Under the pieces are notes generated by a model. That model had not been told where the DNA came from. It was given only the letters and a program-made list of their open reading frames with translations, and did not search any database. From positions 305,268-369,267 of the forward strand of contig PLJC01000012.1 of NCBI GenBank assembly GCA_003139545.1: a DNA stretch of 64,000 bases. The letters run 5' to 3'. Shown one piece after another: positions 1-9,729 of this stretch. The position numbers and the translations under genes were made by a program. Origin of the DNA: Actinomycetota bacterium (GTDB lineage Bacteria > Actinomycetota > Thermoleophilia > Gaiellales > Gaiellaceae). Positions within the stretch are counted from its first letter, which is position 1. Every line of letters starts with the position of its first letter.

Positions 1-345
1 CGGCCGCCCGTACACGATGTTGAACGCCGACTCGAGCGCGCTGAACAGCGAGAGCGACGACCAGAGCAGGCCGACGCCGCCGATGATGCCGAGCGTCGCG
101 GCGTTGTCCTGCACCTTGCGAACGAGCGTCAAGATGCTCTGCAGCGAGCTGCCGGGGAACGCGCGCTTCAGTTCCCGCACGAGGAAGTCGGACGCGTCCG
201 CGCGGTGAGCGAGGCCGAGCAGCGAGAGCGAGAGGAAGATGAGGGGGACGAACGACAGCAGTGCGAAGTAGGCGACCATCGCGGCCAGATGGGTGCCGCG
301 GTCGGCGAAGAACTTCGCAAAGAGGGCGCGCTTCCTGAGTCGCAT
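1..345 (-). CDS. YihY/BrkB family inner membrane protein, partial (C-terminus beyond window)
   Basis: Reading leftwards from the ATG at 345, the frame stays open to the window edge and gives 115 residues. A basic N-terminus (MRLRKRALFAKFF) is followed by a transmembrane stretch (AAMVAYFALLSFVPLIFLSL). Further on come a second hydrophobic block near residues 85-100 and the ending FNIVYGRP, typical of the family once mis-named ribonuclease BN. The family consists of polytopic membrane proteins of unclear function. A second, complete member lies at 37973-38899. No Shine-Dalgarno sequence is visible. It is divergent from the gene at 381, with only 35 bp between the starts. Confidence 0.85.
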   Translation of the reverse strand, partial: MRLRKRALFAKFFADRGTHLAAMVAYFALLSFVPLIFLSLSLLGLAHRADASDFLVRELKRAFPGSSLQSILTLVRKVQDNAATLGIIGGVGLLWSSLSLFSALESAFNIVYGRP

Positions 346-380
346 CGGCCCAGTTTGCACCGTGCTAGCCTCGGGCACCG

Positions 381-767
381 ATGGACGCGGCCCAGGCACT
401 CGCCGATCTGACCGAGATCTCCTCGCAGGTGGAGGCTGCCGTGCTGTTCGACGAGACGGGCGAGGTGGCGGGCTCCACGCTCCCCGGCGAGCAGGACGCC
501 GCGGCGCTCGCTCGCGCTGCCGGGGAGCTGCTGGCGCGCGCGGCGGCGCTCGGCGACGGCGGCGAGGTTACGCAGGTCGAGGCTTCGACGCCGACCGGCA
601 GCGTGTTCGTCGTTCGCGACGGATCGCGGCGGATCGCGGCCACAACTGCCGCGGACCCGACGACCGGCCTCGTCTTCTATGACCTCAAGAGCTGCCTGCG
701 CGACAGTGCGCCGGAGGCCAAGCCGCGACGCAAGCGCGCGCCGAAGAAGGACGACGATGAGGCGTAA
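381..767 (+). CDS. Small acidic protein, possible roadblock/LC7-like fold
   Basis: The product has 128 residues. Residues 1-105 alternate short hydrophobic strands and helices (AAVLFDETGEVAGSTLPG, then VFVVRDGSRRIAATT), a pattern like roadblock/LC7 or profilin-like domains. The tail is strongly charged and mixed (KPRRKRAPKKDDDEA). I do not recognise a specific family, so the fold is only suggested. The ATG is preceded by TAGCCT at 366-371 with a 9-nt spacer and no Shine-Dalgarno sequence, so the mRNA is probably leaderless. The end overlaps the next gene by 11 nt, which suggests an operon with 757-966 and pyrE. Confidence 0.6.
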   Translation: MDAAQALADLTEISSQVEAAVLFDETGEVAGSTLPGEQDAAALARAAGELLARAAALGDGGEVTQVEASTPTGSVFVVRDGSRRIAATTAADPTTGLVFYDLKSCLRDSAPEAKPRRKRAPKKDDDEA

Positions 768-966
768 GGCGCTCAGCCTCTTCGGGTTCGGCACCGGGCT
801 CTTCGCGGGCAGCGTTCTCTACCGGCGGACGCTCGCGCGCCGCCGCGAGCGCGTTGACGTCTACTTCGACGACGGATCCATGATCACGTTCGACGACGGC
901 TCGCCCGAGGCGGACACGCTCCTGCCGATCGCGCGCGACGCCCTTTCGGCAGCCAAGCACTCGTGA
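757..966 (+). CDS. Small membrane-anchored hypothetical protein
   Basis: The product has 69 residues and starts at the ATG at 757 inside the end of the previous gene. A short basic N-terminus precedes one hydrophobic segment (LSLFGFGTGLFAGSVLY, residues about 7-23), then RRTLARRRER and an acidic soluble tail (VDVYFDDGSMITFDDG). This looks like a single-pass membrane protein with a cytoplasmic basic patch. The function is unknown. Its TGA overlaps the GTG start of pyrE, so translation is probably coupled. The start at 757 was preferred over in-frame upstream starts because those would lie deep inside the previous gene. Confidence 0.6.
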   Translation: MRRKALSLFGFGTGLFAGSVLYRRTLARRRERVDVYFDDGSMITFDDGSPEADTLLPIARDALSAAKHS

Positions 967-1520
967 ACGATTCGGAGCTCCGCTCGGCGCTCGTCGAGCA
1001 CGCGTACCTCGAGGGCGACTTCGTCCTCCGCTCCGGCCGGCGGTCGAAGTACTACCTCGACAAGTACCGCTTCGAGACCCGGCCCGACATCCTGCGGGCG
1101 CTCGGAAAGCGGATCGCCGCCGAGGTCGAGGCGCACGCGCCGGACGCGACGCGCCTCGCGGCGCCCGAGCTGGGCGCCGTCGCGCTCGCGGCCGCCGCCT
1201 CGCTCGAATCGGGCTTGCCGTTCGTCATCGTGCGCAAGGCGGCGAAGGAATACGGCACCGGCAATCGCCTCGAAGGACCGTACGAGGAGGGCGAGTGCAT
1301 GTGCCTCGTGGAAGACGTCGTCACCTCCGGTGGCGCACTCCTCGATTCGGTCGACGCGCTGCGCGACGTGGGCCTGCTCGTGCAGACGGCCGTGTGCGTC
1401 GTCGACCGCGAAGAGGGCGGCGCGGACGCTCTCGCACGCCGCGCCGTGCGGCTGCGGCCTATCTTTCGGGCAGGAGAGCTCTTGGCGGAGGTGAAAAGCC
1501 CAGCAAAACCGCTTGGTTGA
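963..1520 (+). CDS. pyrE: Orotate phosphoribosyltransferase
   Basis: The enzyme transfers orotate onto PRPP to give OMP, the fifth step of UMP synthesis. The 185 residues are of normal length for the family. The N-terminal LRSGRRSKYYLDKYRFETRP block is characteristic. The PRPP loop is present as LVEDVVTSGGALL, with the paired acidic residues ED, and the flexible catalytic region holds KAAKEYGTGN. The start is a GTG at 963 overlapping the preceding stop (GTGA). OMP decarboxylase (pyrF) follows after the HU gene, so two consecutive pathway steps lie within 2 kb. Confidence 0.93.
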   Translation: MNDSELRSALVEHAYLEGDFVLRSGRRSKYYLDKYRFETRPDILRALGKRIAAEVEAHAPDATRLAAPELGAVALAAAASLESGLPFVIVRKAAKEYGTGNRLEGPYEEGECMCLVEDVVTSGGALLDSVDALRDVGLLVQTAVCVVDREEGGADALARRAVRLRPIFRAGELLAEVKSPAKPLG

Positions 1521-1545
1521 GCGGGACCGGGACCCCTGGTAGGGT
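1517..1545 (+). promoter_or_regulatory. Promoter of the HU gene (-35/-10 with 17-bp spacer)
   Basis: TTGAGC at 1517-1522 and TAGGGT at 1540-1545 are separated by exactly 17 bp. Transcription should begin near 1552. This leaves a leader of about 37 nt that ends in a strong Shine-Dalgarno sequence (AGGAGG at 1575-1580) before the GTG at 1589. It is one of few classical promoter plus leader arrangements in the window. The -35 box overlaps the pyrE stop codon. Confidence 0.65.
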
Positions 1546-1588
1546 CATTCAGGCGCGTAGAACCGATCAACGACAGGAGGAGAGGCAC

Positions 1589-1879
1589 GTGACCAAGCAG
1601 GAGTTTACGAACGAGGTCGCGAGGCGTAGCCAGCTGACGGCGCGCGATGCAGGCAAGGCGGTCGACGCGTTCCTCGAGACGATCACGGACACGCTGAAGA
1701 GCGGGGGCGACGTTGCCTTCACCGGTTTCGGCAAGTTCTCGAGCCAGCATCGTGCGGCTCGCACCGGCGTCAATCCCCGGAACCCGACCGAGAAGGTGCA
1801 TATCCCGGCCGCGCAGGTTCCGAAATTCTCGGCCGGCAGTGCGCTCAAGGCCGCCGTCAAGGGCGGCAGCGGCAGCTAG
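1589..1879 (+). CDS. hup: DNA-binding protein HU
   Basis: The product has 96 residues, the usual length for HU. It starts TKQEFTNEVARRSQLTARDA and carries the family signature GFGKFSSQHRAARTGVNPRN, the arm region that enters the DNA minor groove, and ends in a short GGSGS tail. HU is an abundant dimeric nucleoid protein that bends and compacts DNA. The GTG at 1589 is chosen because AGGAGG ends 8 nt upstream and the preceding promoter points at it. The long basic C-terminal extension seen in mycobacterial HupB is absent. Confidence 0.93.
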   Translation: MTKQEFTNEVARRSQLTARDAGKAVDAFLETITDTLKSGGDVAFTGFGKFSSQHRAARTGVNPRNPTEKVHIPAAQVPKFSAGSALKAAVKGGSGS

Positions 1880-1909
1880 TCAGCCCGGGCACGTCTCCTC
1901 CGAGGATCT

Positions 1910-1937
1910 GCGAAGGGCCGCGAAAGCGGCCCTTCGC
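1910..1937 (+). terminator. Hairpin terminator after hup
   Basis: A perfect 12-bp stem (1910-1921 with 1926-1937) is closed by a GAAA loop. It begins 30 nt after the hup stop and has no run of T after it, as is common for actinobacterial terminators. The pyrF -10 element lies 18 nt downstream, so the hairpin separates two transcription units. Confidence 0.7.
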
Positions 1938-1969
1938 GCATTCCGAGCCGCTCAGTACATTGGGCTGAC

Positions 1970-2878
1970 GTGTCTCGCGTAGCCGTGACGCACTTCGCAG
2001 ACCGCATCGCCGAGGCGGTCGAGCGCAAGCGGAGCCAGGTGGTCGTCGGCCTCGATCCGGTTCTCGACCAGCTGCCGGTCGAGCTGCGCGGCGAGACGGT
2101 GCTTGCGCGCGAGCACGCCGCGGCCGCGTGCGCGCGCTTCTGCTGCGGCATCATCGACGCGGTCGCACCCTACGCAGTGGCGGTGAAGCCGCAGCTGGCG
2201 TTCTTCGAGGCGCTCGGAGCCGACGGCATGCGCGCGCTCGAGGACGTCTGCGAGTACGCGCGCGCGGCGGAGATGCTCGTGATCGCGGACGCGAAGCGCG
2301 GCGACATCGGCTCGACCGCGCGCGCCTATGCGGCGGCGTACGTCGAGCCGCGCGGCGATGCGCCGCCGCTCGCCGATGCGGTTACGGTCAATCCGTATCT
2401 GGGACGCGATGCGCTCGAGCCGTTCCTCGCCGCGTGTCGCCGTGACGGTGCCGGGCTCTTCTGCCTCGTGAAGACGTCGAATGCGGGCGGCGCCGACGTG
2501 CAGGACGTGCGGCTCTCTGACGGGACGTTGCTGTGGCAGCACGTCGCCGGGCTCGTGGGCGAGTGGGGCGAGGACCTCCTCGGCGAGGGCGGGCTCTCCG
2601 CCGTCGGTGCCGTCGTGGGCGCCACGTTCCCGCGCGAGGTCGCGGAGGCGCGCCGCCTGCTCCCGCAGGCCGTCCTGCTGCTTCCGGGCGTCGGCGCCCA
2701 GGGCGGGAAGCCCTCCGATCTCGCTCCGGCCTTCACGAGCGGCCCCGCCAGTGCGCTCGTCTCGGCCTCCCGGTCGATCATCTACGCCTCCCGGAACGTG
2801 GCCGACGACTGGCGCGGGGCGGCCGGCGGCGCGGCTGCGCGGCTCGCGCACGACGTCTGGGCGGCGTCCGCCTGGTGA
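1970..2878 (+). CDS. pyrF: Orotidine 5'-phosphate decarboxylase (type 2)
   Basis: It decarboxylates OMP to UMP. The 302 residues match the longer type-2 PyrF group. The catalytic motif reads VIADAKRGDIGSTA, holding the Asp-x-Lys-x-x-Asp charge network. Other matches are the N-terminal VVVGLDPVLDQLP and the late VLLLPGVGAQGG, which binds phosphate. The GTG at 1970 is preceded by TACATT at 1956-1961 with an 8-nt spacer and no Shine-Dalgarno sequence, so the mRNA is probably leaderless. The stop overlaps the next start (GTGA). Confidence 0.95.
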   Translation: MSRVAVTHFADRIAEAVERKRSQVVVGLDPVLDQLPVELRGETVLAREHAAAACARFCCGIIDAVAPYAVAVKPQLAFFEALGADGMRALEDVCEYARAAEMLVIADAKRGDIGSTARAYAAAYVEPRGDAPPLADAVTVNPYLGRDALEPFLAACRRDGAGLFCLVKTSNAGGADVQDVRLSDGTLLWQHVAGLVGEWGEDLLGEGGLSAVGAVVGATFPREVAEARRLLPQAVLLLPGVGAQGGKPSDLAPAFTSGPASALVSASRSIIYASRNVADDWRGAAGGAAARLAHDVWAASAW

Positions 2879-3174
2879 GGCAGTACGCGGCACCGGCGGC
2901 GTCGCTGCTCGCGGTGACCGCGGCGGTGCTCGCCGTCCACTACGGGCTCCAGCAGCATTCGCCGGCTGCTGCGCCGGCGGTGACGCAGACGGTCCCGGCC
3001 CGGCCGCGGGTGAAGCGCACGGCCGCCTTCACGCGCGTCTATGTCGTGCAGCGCGGCGACAGCTTCTCCGTCATCGCGGCGAAGACGCACACGAGCGTGG
3101 CCCGCCTCGAGCGGCTCAACCCGGCGGTGAGCCCCACCGCTCTGCGCGTCGGCCAGCGGCTCAAGGTGAAGTAG
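2875..3174 (+). CDS. Membrane-anchored LysM peptidoglycan-binding protein
   Basis: The product has 99 residues. A hydrophobic N-terminus (AAPAASLLAVTAAVLAVHYG) acts as a signal anchor. A Pro/Ala-rich linker follows, then one LysM domain at residues about 53-99 with YVVQRGDSFSVIAAKTHTS, LERLNPAV and the ending LRVGQRLKVK. LysM domains bind the glycan backbone of the cell wall. The GTG at 2875 overlaps the pyrF stop by 4 nt and a cell-wall carboxypeptidase gene follows 12 nt later, so the gene probably belongs to that operon. Confidence 0.85.
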   Translation: MRQYAAPAASLLAVTAAVLAVHYGLQQHSPAAAPAVTQTVPARPRVKRTAAFTRVYVVQRGDSFSVIAAKTHTSVARLERLNPAVSPTALRVGQRLKVK

Positions 3175-3186
3175 CCTTCCGCCGGC

Positions 3187-4305
3187 ATGCGCCGGGGGTC
3201 GCTCGTCCTCGTGCTCGCGCTGGCCTTTGCAGGATCGGCCCGCGCTGCTCCTCCGACCGTGGACGCACGCGCCTACACGGTCGTCGATGCATCGAACGGC
3301 ACGGTGCTCGCGTCCTCGAACGCGCACGAGCAGTTGCCCATCGCGAGCATCACGAAGCTGATGACGGTGATCGTCGCGCTTCAGCACCTGCGGCCGGACG
3401 ACGACGTGACCGTGACGGCGCAGGCCGCGCGCGTCGACGAGGAGCGCATCCCGCTGCGTGCGGGGCAGGTGCTGAGCGTGCACGACCTGCTCGAGGGGGC
3501 GCTGATCCAGAGCGCGAACGACGCTGCCGACGCGCTCGCGGCCGGCGCGTCCGGCGACGACGTCCCGCTCTTCATCGACTGGATGAACGAGGAGGCGAAA
3601 GAGCTCGGCCTGACCGACACGCACTTCGTGCGGCCGGATGGCCTCGACGCGCCCGGGCACGTGTCGAGCGCGCACGACGTTGCCGTGCTCGCGCAGGTGG
3701 CGATGCACTCGCCCATCGTCCGCGCGATCGTGCGCAAGCGCAGCGACACGATCGAAGACGGCGCACTCGTGCTGCGCACGTGGAACGACTTGCTCGGCGT
3801 CTTCCCCGGTCTCATCGGCGTGAAGACCGGACACACCGACAACGCGGGCTGGTGTGAAGTGGCGGCCGCGCGACGTTCCGGATACACGATCTACGCGGTC
3901 ATCCTCGGCAGCCCGTCGCGGGCGCAGCGCAACTCCGATCTCGACCGCCTGCTCGCGTGGGGCGTGTCGCGCTATCGCACGCTGACGCTCGTTGGGCGCG
4001 ATCCCGTCGCGCACGTCGCCCTCCCGTACGGGCGCGAGCCGGTGGCGCTCGTCGCGACGCGGCCACTCGTGCGCGTCGTCCCCGCCGGCCAGGCGGTGAT
4101 CGAGCGCGTCGTCGCGCCCTCGGCGGTGACCCTCCCCGTCCAGCGCGGCCAGCAGCTCGGCCGTATCACGGTCTGGGCCGGCGGCAGCCTCATCGGATCG
4201 CGGCCGCTGCTCGCTGCGCGCTCGGTTTCTCGGCCGGGTATGGGCGGGCGTCTACGCTGGTACGCGACGCGAACCGTGAAAGACCTCTGGGGCCTCATCC
4301 CGTGA
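3187..4305 (+). CDS. D-alanyl-D-alanine carboxypeptidase (peptidase S11)
   Basis: It trims the terminal D-Ala of peptidoglycan stem peptides outside the membrane. The 372 residues begin with a signal peptide (residues 1-20, LVLVLALAFAGSARA). All three penicillin-binding motifs are present: SITK with Ser54/Lys57, SAN at 109-111 and KTG at 213-215. The C-terminal 100 residues form the beta-rich domain common in DacF/DacA enzymes, and the protein ends in a basic patch rather than a clear amphipathic anchor. It lies 12 nt after the LysM gene and overlaps the next gene by 4 nt. Confidence 0.92.
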   Translation: MRRGSLVLVLALAFAGSARAAPPTVDARAYTVVDASNGTVLASSNAHEQLPIASITKLMTVIVALQHLRPDDDVTVTAQAARVDEERIPLRAGQVLSVHDLLEGALIQSANDAADALAAGASGDDVPLFIDWMNEEAKELGLTDTHFVRPDGLDAPGHVSSAHDVAVLAQVAMHSPIVRAIVRKRSDTIEDGALVLRTWNDLLGVFPGLIGVKTGHTDNAGWCEVAAARRSGYTIYAVILGSPSRAQRNSDLDRLLAWGVSRYRTLTLVGRDPVAHVALPYGREPVALVATRPLVRVVPAGQAVIERVVAPSAVTLPVQRGQQLGRITVWAGGSLIGSRPLLAARSVSRPGMGGRLRWYATRTVKDLWGLIP

Positions 4306-5255
4306 TCGTCACCGTCACCCTCAACGCAGCCGTCGACCGCACGCTCACCGTGCCGAACGTGCAGCTCGGGCACCGTCACCGTGCGAGTGCGAGCTTCACG
4401 TCGGCCGGAGGCAAGGGCATCAACGTTGCTCGCGCGCTGAAGGCGCTCGAGACGCCGGTGATCGCCACCGGGCTCGCAGGCGGCCGCACGGGCGAGCGGA
4501 TCGTGGAAGAGCTCGCACTCGAGGCGATCCTCAACGACTTCGTTCGCATCTCCGACGAGTCGCGCACGTCGACCGCCGTCGTCGATCCGACCGGCGGGTC
4601 GATGACCGAGATCTACGAGTGGGGGCCTGCGGTGCGGCCCGACGAGCTGGAGATGCTGCTCGACAAGCTGCGCTACCTGTCGCGCGTGGCGTCGTTCGTC
4701 GTCTTCTCCGGCTCGCTGCCGCGCGACGTCGATGACGACTTCTACGCGGAGGCGATCCGCGAGCTCAACCGGCGCGGCGTGCCGTGCGTCGTCGACAGCG
4801 AGGGTGAGCCGCTGCGCGTCGCCGTCGAGGCCGAGCCGTTCCTCGTCTCGCCGAACCAGCGCGAGGCGGAGAGTCTCGTCGGGCAGGAGTTCTCCGACGA
4901 CGCAGACTTCCTCATGGCTCTCGACACGATCGCCGACCTCGGCGCGCGGAACGTGATCATCACGCAGGAGACGTCGTGCTTCGCGCTCGTGCGCGAGGAG
5001 CGCACCGTGCGCCGGCTGCGTGCGTCGATCGAGCGCATCGAGCCGATCGCTCCGGTCGGCGCAGGCGACGTCCTGCTGGCCGGCTTCCTGGCCGCCCGCT
5101 TCAACGACCAGCCGGTCGAGGACGCGCTGCGCAGCGCTGTCGGATGCGCCGCCGCGTCCGTGCTCGAGGTGGGTGCGGGCCGGTTCGACCCGCGCGAGGC
5201 GAGCCGTCTCGCCGCCGACGTCCAGGTCGAAGAGCTAGCGCCAGTCTCCGCTTGA
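4302..5255 (+). CDS. 1-phosphofructokinase family sugar kinase (PfkB/ribokinase superfamily)
   Basis: The 317 residues belong to the LacC/FruK branch of PfkB kinases, which phosphorylate fructose-1-P, tagatose-6-P or fructose-6-P. The substrate loop is TSAGGKGINVARAL near the N-terminus. The C-terminal ATP/anion-hole motif is APVGAGDVLLAGF with the catalytic Asp in GAGD. The Asn-rich VSPNQREAESLVG segment is also typical. The GTG at 4302 overlaps the previous stop. No PTS or fruR gene is next to it, so the true substrate is open. The 3' end overlaps the convergent gene by 21 bp. Confidence 0.85.
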   Translation: MIVTVTLNAAVDRTLTVPNVQLGHRHRASASFTSAGGKGINVARALKALETPVIATGLAGGRTGERIVEELALEAILNDFVRISDESRTSTAVVDPTGGSMTEIYEWGPAVRPDELEMLLDKLRYLSRVASFVVFSGSLPRDVDDDFYAEAIRELNRRGVPCVVDSEGEPLRVAVEAEPFLVSPNQREAESLVGQEFSDDADFLMALDTIADLGARNVIITQETSCFALVREERTVRRLRASIERIEPIAPVGAGDVLLAGFLAARFNDQPVEDALRSAVGCAAASVLEVGAGRFDPREASRLAADVQVEELAPVSA

Positions 5256-6983
5256 CACGTCCAAATTGGACGTGAGGCACTGCACGTCGGTGCCGTCGGT
5301 CGCCACCGTGTAGAGGTCGAAGGTCGGCGTGCCCTTCGCCTTCGCAGCGACGAGGAAGCGCGTCCCGTCGGGTGACCAGGCGAGGCTTCTCACGGCCGTG
5401 AACGGGAGCGGGACCTTCTTCCCCTGGAAGACGACGCTCGTCCCGAGGAGGTAGGCGAGGCGTCCGTCGGCCGACCAGCTCGGCGTCGTGAGCCCCGCGC
5501 CGATCGACGCGACCCTGACACGGCCGGCGCCGTTCGGCGCGGCAGTCCAAAGCGACGACGGAATCGTCGTCCCGTTGGCATATGCGATCTGCGTCGGTCC
5601 CCACGCGAGCGTCCATGCCGGGACGTGGAGGTCTTTCGGCGTCCCACCGCCGACAGCGATCAGGATCGCGTCGGGCGCCGTGTCGCACTCTGAGTGGACG
5701 TACATGATCTGGGTCCCGTCCGGCGACCAGCTCGGTGAGTCGTCGAACGCACAGTCGGGCGGGCTCGTCAGCGTGACGCCGTTCGTGCCGTCGACGCCGA
5801 TCGTGCGCAACGCCTCCGGGCAGCCTTTGCAGCTCAAGCCCGCGTACTGTGACTCGCCGAACGCGATCCGCGTCCGGTCCGGCGAGATGCGCGGGCGTAC
5901 CTGGTTCGCCTGCACGTTCGTGATCCGCCGCAGTCCGGTGCCGTCCGGCGAGACGGAGTAGAGATTGTCGAACGGCTCAGCGCAATAGCTCTGGTACACG
6001 ATCGACCGCGTGTGGGGGACGGGCTGCAAGAACGCGATCGCGGCTCCCGGACCGCCATCGTCGTCGCAGCCGATGACGTGCGTGTAGACATGCGTACCGT
6101 TGCGAACGGCAAACGTCGTCCCTGTCGCGACAGTGTTGAGCCCGAGCGACATCGGTGTGCTCGTGAAGACGACGCCGGTCGGCGTCCAGACCGGCTCCGC
6201 AAAGCGATCGGCGACGACCTCGGATGACACGAGGCGGCCAGAGCTCGTGTGCACCTCGGCACGATGACCCTTGATCGACGCGAGCTTCCTCCCGTCGGGT
6301 GACCACGCGGCGGACGTCGCCGGGACGGAGAAGCGCTGCTTGCCGTCTTCGCCGACGACGTGGACGCGACCGTCGTATGCGCCGGTGGCGAAGAGGCCCT
6401 TAGCCGACCAGCCGACCGGGTTGGCTCCGCTCGAGACGTTCCAGGCGTGCTTTCCCGTCGGCGTGAACGCGTCGACCGCGCCGCCGTCCGTGTCCATGGC
6501 GATGAGCCGGCCGTCCGGCGACCATGCCGGCCCGAAGAGCGACCTCGCGCGCGCGAGCACGCGCGGCGCCGTTCCGAGCCTGGTGAGCCAGACCGTCTGC
6601 AGAGGATGGTTGGTCCCGCCGGTCGTGTAGACGAGCGTCCGGCTGTCCGGCGACCATGCCAGCTCGGGCGAATACTGCGAGGGAAAGCCCTTCGCCGACA
6701 CGAGTCGCAGGCCGGCGCCGTTCGCGCCGATCGTCCAGATGCCGCCGCCGAATCGGTCGCTCACGAACGCGACCATCTTGCCGTTCGGCGAGACGACGGG
6801 GTTCGTCTCCTGCCACGGGCTGTGGGTCAGGTTGACGACGCGGCCGTTCCAGTCGGCCCGGAAGACGTCCCCCGTGATCGACGGCGCGCGGTCCGCGGAG
6901 AAGACGATGAGTGACGCGGTGGTGCCGTGCGCGCTGCCGCCTGCCAGCGCCGCCGCGGCGACCGCTGCGGCGAGCGCCCTCAC
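5235..6983 (-). CDS. Secreted TolB/PD40-type beta-propeller protein
   Basis: The product has 582 residues with a signal peptide (RALAAAVAAAALAGGSAHG). At least six PD40 repeats follow, recognised by W-S-P-D-G/S cores (LAWSPDSRTLVY, PAWSPDGRLIA, AAWSPDGRKLAS, PSWSPDGTQIMY, LAWSPDGTRFLV). Such propellers resemble the TolB periplasmic domain. Two CxxC-like pairs near the middle (CKGC, CDDD region) may bridge. There is no catalytic domain. The GTG at 6983 overlaps the stop of the upstream propeller gene (GTGA), which favours this start over the in-frame ATG at 7037. Function beyond binding is unknown. Confidence 0.8.
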   Translation of the reverse strand: MRALAAAVAAAALAGGSAHGTTASLIVFSADRAPSITGDVFRADWNGRVVNLTHSPWQETNPVVSPNGKMVAFVSDRFGGGIWTIGANGAGLRLVSAKGFPSQYSPELAWSPDSRTLVYTTGGTNHPLQTVWLTRLGTAPRVLARARSLFGPAWSPDGRLIAMDTDGGAVDAFTPTGKHAWNVSSGANPVGWSAKGLFATGAYDGRVHVVGEDGKQRFSVPATSAAWSPDGRKLASIKGHRAEVHTSSGRLVSSEVVADRFAEPVWTPTGVVFTSTPMSLGLNTVATGTTFAVRNGTHVYTHVIGCDDDGGPGAAIAFLQPVPHTRSIVYQSYCAEPFDNLYSVSPDGTGLRRITNVQANQVRPRISPDRTRIAFGESQYAGLSCKGCPEALRTIGVDGTNGVTLTSPPDCAFDDSPSWSPDGTQIMYVHSECDTAPDAILIAVGGGTPKDLHVPAWTLAWGPTQIAYANGTTIPSSLWTAAPNGAGRVRVASIGAGLTTPSWSADGRLAYLLGTSVVFQGKKVPLPFTAVRSLAWSPDGTRFLVAAKAKGTPTFDLYTVATDGTDVQCLTSNLDVSSGDWR

Positions 6984-8113
6984 GGCGCGAGCGTGATGGC
7001 GCGGATGCGCCCGCGCCCGGCGACGTTCTCGGCCCACGCGACGCGGTCGTCCGCGATCGAGAGGCCGATGGGCGTTCCCGCCGCCTTCGCGACCGTGCGG
7101 ATGCGCCTGGTGTGGACGTCGACGACGCGGATGGAGCGTCCGACGCGGAACACGATTGCGCTGTCGCCGACGGACAGGGTCGGCGACGCGCCGAGCGGCA
7201 GCCGCAGCGTGCCGAGCGGCCTGCCCGTCGGGAGGGCGTACCAGCCGAGGACGAGCCTGCCGCCCGACCGGCCGAGCACGCCGAGGACCGTGCTCGACAG
7301 CCCGATCGCGAGCGGCGCAGCCTCGGGCGACACGCTGACGACGAGCGAGCCGGTGTTGACGTCGCGCACCTCGACCGGAACGTTGCGCGACCCGAGCGGG
7401 TGCCCGTCCACGGTCGACGCGCCGATTGCCGGGACGTAGGCCACGTCGTTACCTGACGCCGCCACGGCCACGGCTGCCGGCGCGCCGTTGATCCGCGTCG
7501 GAGGCTTGCGGCCGACGATCCGGTAGATGCCTCCGCCCGGGGCCACCTTCAGCTCGCACGCGCCCGGCTCCTTCGGCGACGACAGGCAGGCGACCTGGTC
7601 CTTGTATGCGACCTGTGCGACCGCGTAGACGAGTGTTCCGCCGCTGCCGGCGACGCCGCCGAGCCACAGGCCGGCCCCGTGGCTCGCGTGCGCGACCTCC
7701 TGGAAGCGCCGTTCCCTGGGATCGGCGACCGTGGCGCCGAGCACGTAGTCGAACCTCACCGCCTGTGCGGCGGATTCGTGCAGCGTCCACAGCAGCGCCG
7801 GGGAGCCGCCGTTGCCCGCGACTGCCAGGCTGACGGGCGAGCCGGCAGGGACCTGCCAGCCGCAGGTGACGTTGTGGTACGCGGCTCCCTCGCTGGGGAG
7901 CGGCTGCCGCGCGCTTCCGAGCTGCCAGAGCCACACCTCGTTGCAGCCCTTCGAGGCCTTGGGAGCGAACCATGCGACGAGGCCGCCGTCCTGCGCGAAC
8001 GCGGCGATCGTCCGGTTGGCCGGGCTCGTGTACAGCGTCTCCACCTGCCGAGCGCGGCTCCCCGTATGGAGGATCGAGGCCGCAAGTGCGAGCGCGCCGA
8101 GCAGCATGCGCAT
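6980..8113 (-). CDS. Secreted beta-propeller-like protein
   Basis: The product has 377 residues with a signal peptide (MRMLLGALALAASILHTGSRA). The rest is beta-rich with repeated strand/turn blocks (VAWFAPKASKGCNEVWLW, IVFRVGRSIRVVDVHTR), which suggests a divergent propeller without clear PD40 cores. It is translationally coupled to the PD40 protein downstream. The ATG at 8113 is preferred to the GTG at 8122 because TACCGT at 8126-8121 is a likely -10 element: the GTG lies inside it, while the ATG sits 7 nt beyond it. The two genes probably form an export pair of unknown role. Confidence 0.7.
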   Translation of the reverse strand: MRMLLGALALAASILHTGSRARQVETLYTSPANRTIAAFAQDGGLVAWFAPKASKGCNEVWLWQLGSARQPLPSEGAAYHNVTCGWQVPAGSPVSLAVAGNGGSPALLWTLHESAAQAVRFDYVLGATVADPRERRFQEVAHASHGAGLWLGGVAGSGGTLVYAVAQVAYKDQVACLSSPKEPGACELKVAPGGGIYRIVGRKPPTRINGAPAAVAVAASGNDVAYVPAIGASTVDGHPLGSRNVPVEVRDVNTGSLVVSVSPEAAPLAIGLSSTVLGVLGRSGGRLVLGWYALPTGRPLGTLRLPLGASPTLSVGDSAIVFRVGRSIRVVDVHTRRIRTVAKAAGTPIGLSIADDRVAWAENVAGRGRIRAITLAP

Positions 8114-8159
8114 CGCCTGCACGGTAGCCCCCTCGTGTTAGGAGGGTGAAAAGAGGTAG

Positions 8160-9686
<1,527 letters not shown>

Positions 9687-9729
9687 GCCGTCGAACGTCG
9701 TCCAGCTTCCGGTCGCCGAGGACCGGCCG

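Noticed and set aside
5235..7037. A longer form of the PD40 protein starting at 7037.
   Set aside because: It would add an Arg/His-rich stretch before a good signal peptide; the GTG at 6983 overlaps the upstream stop.
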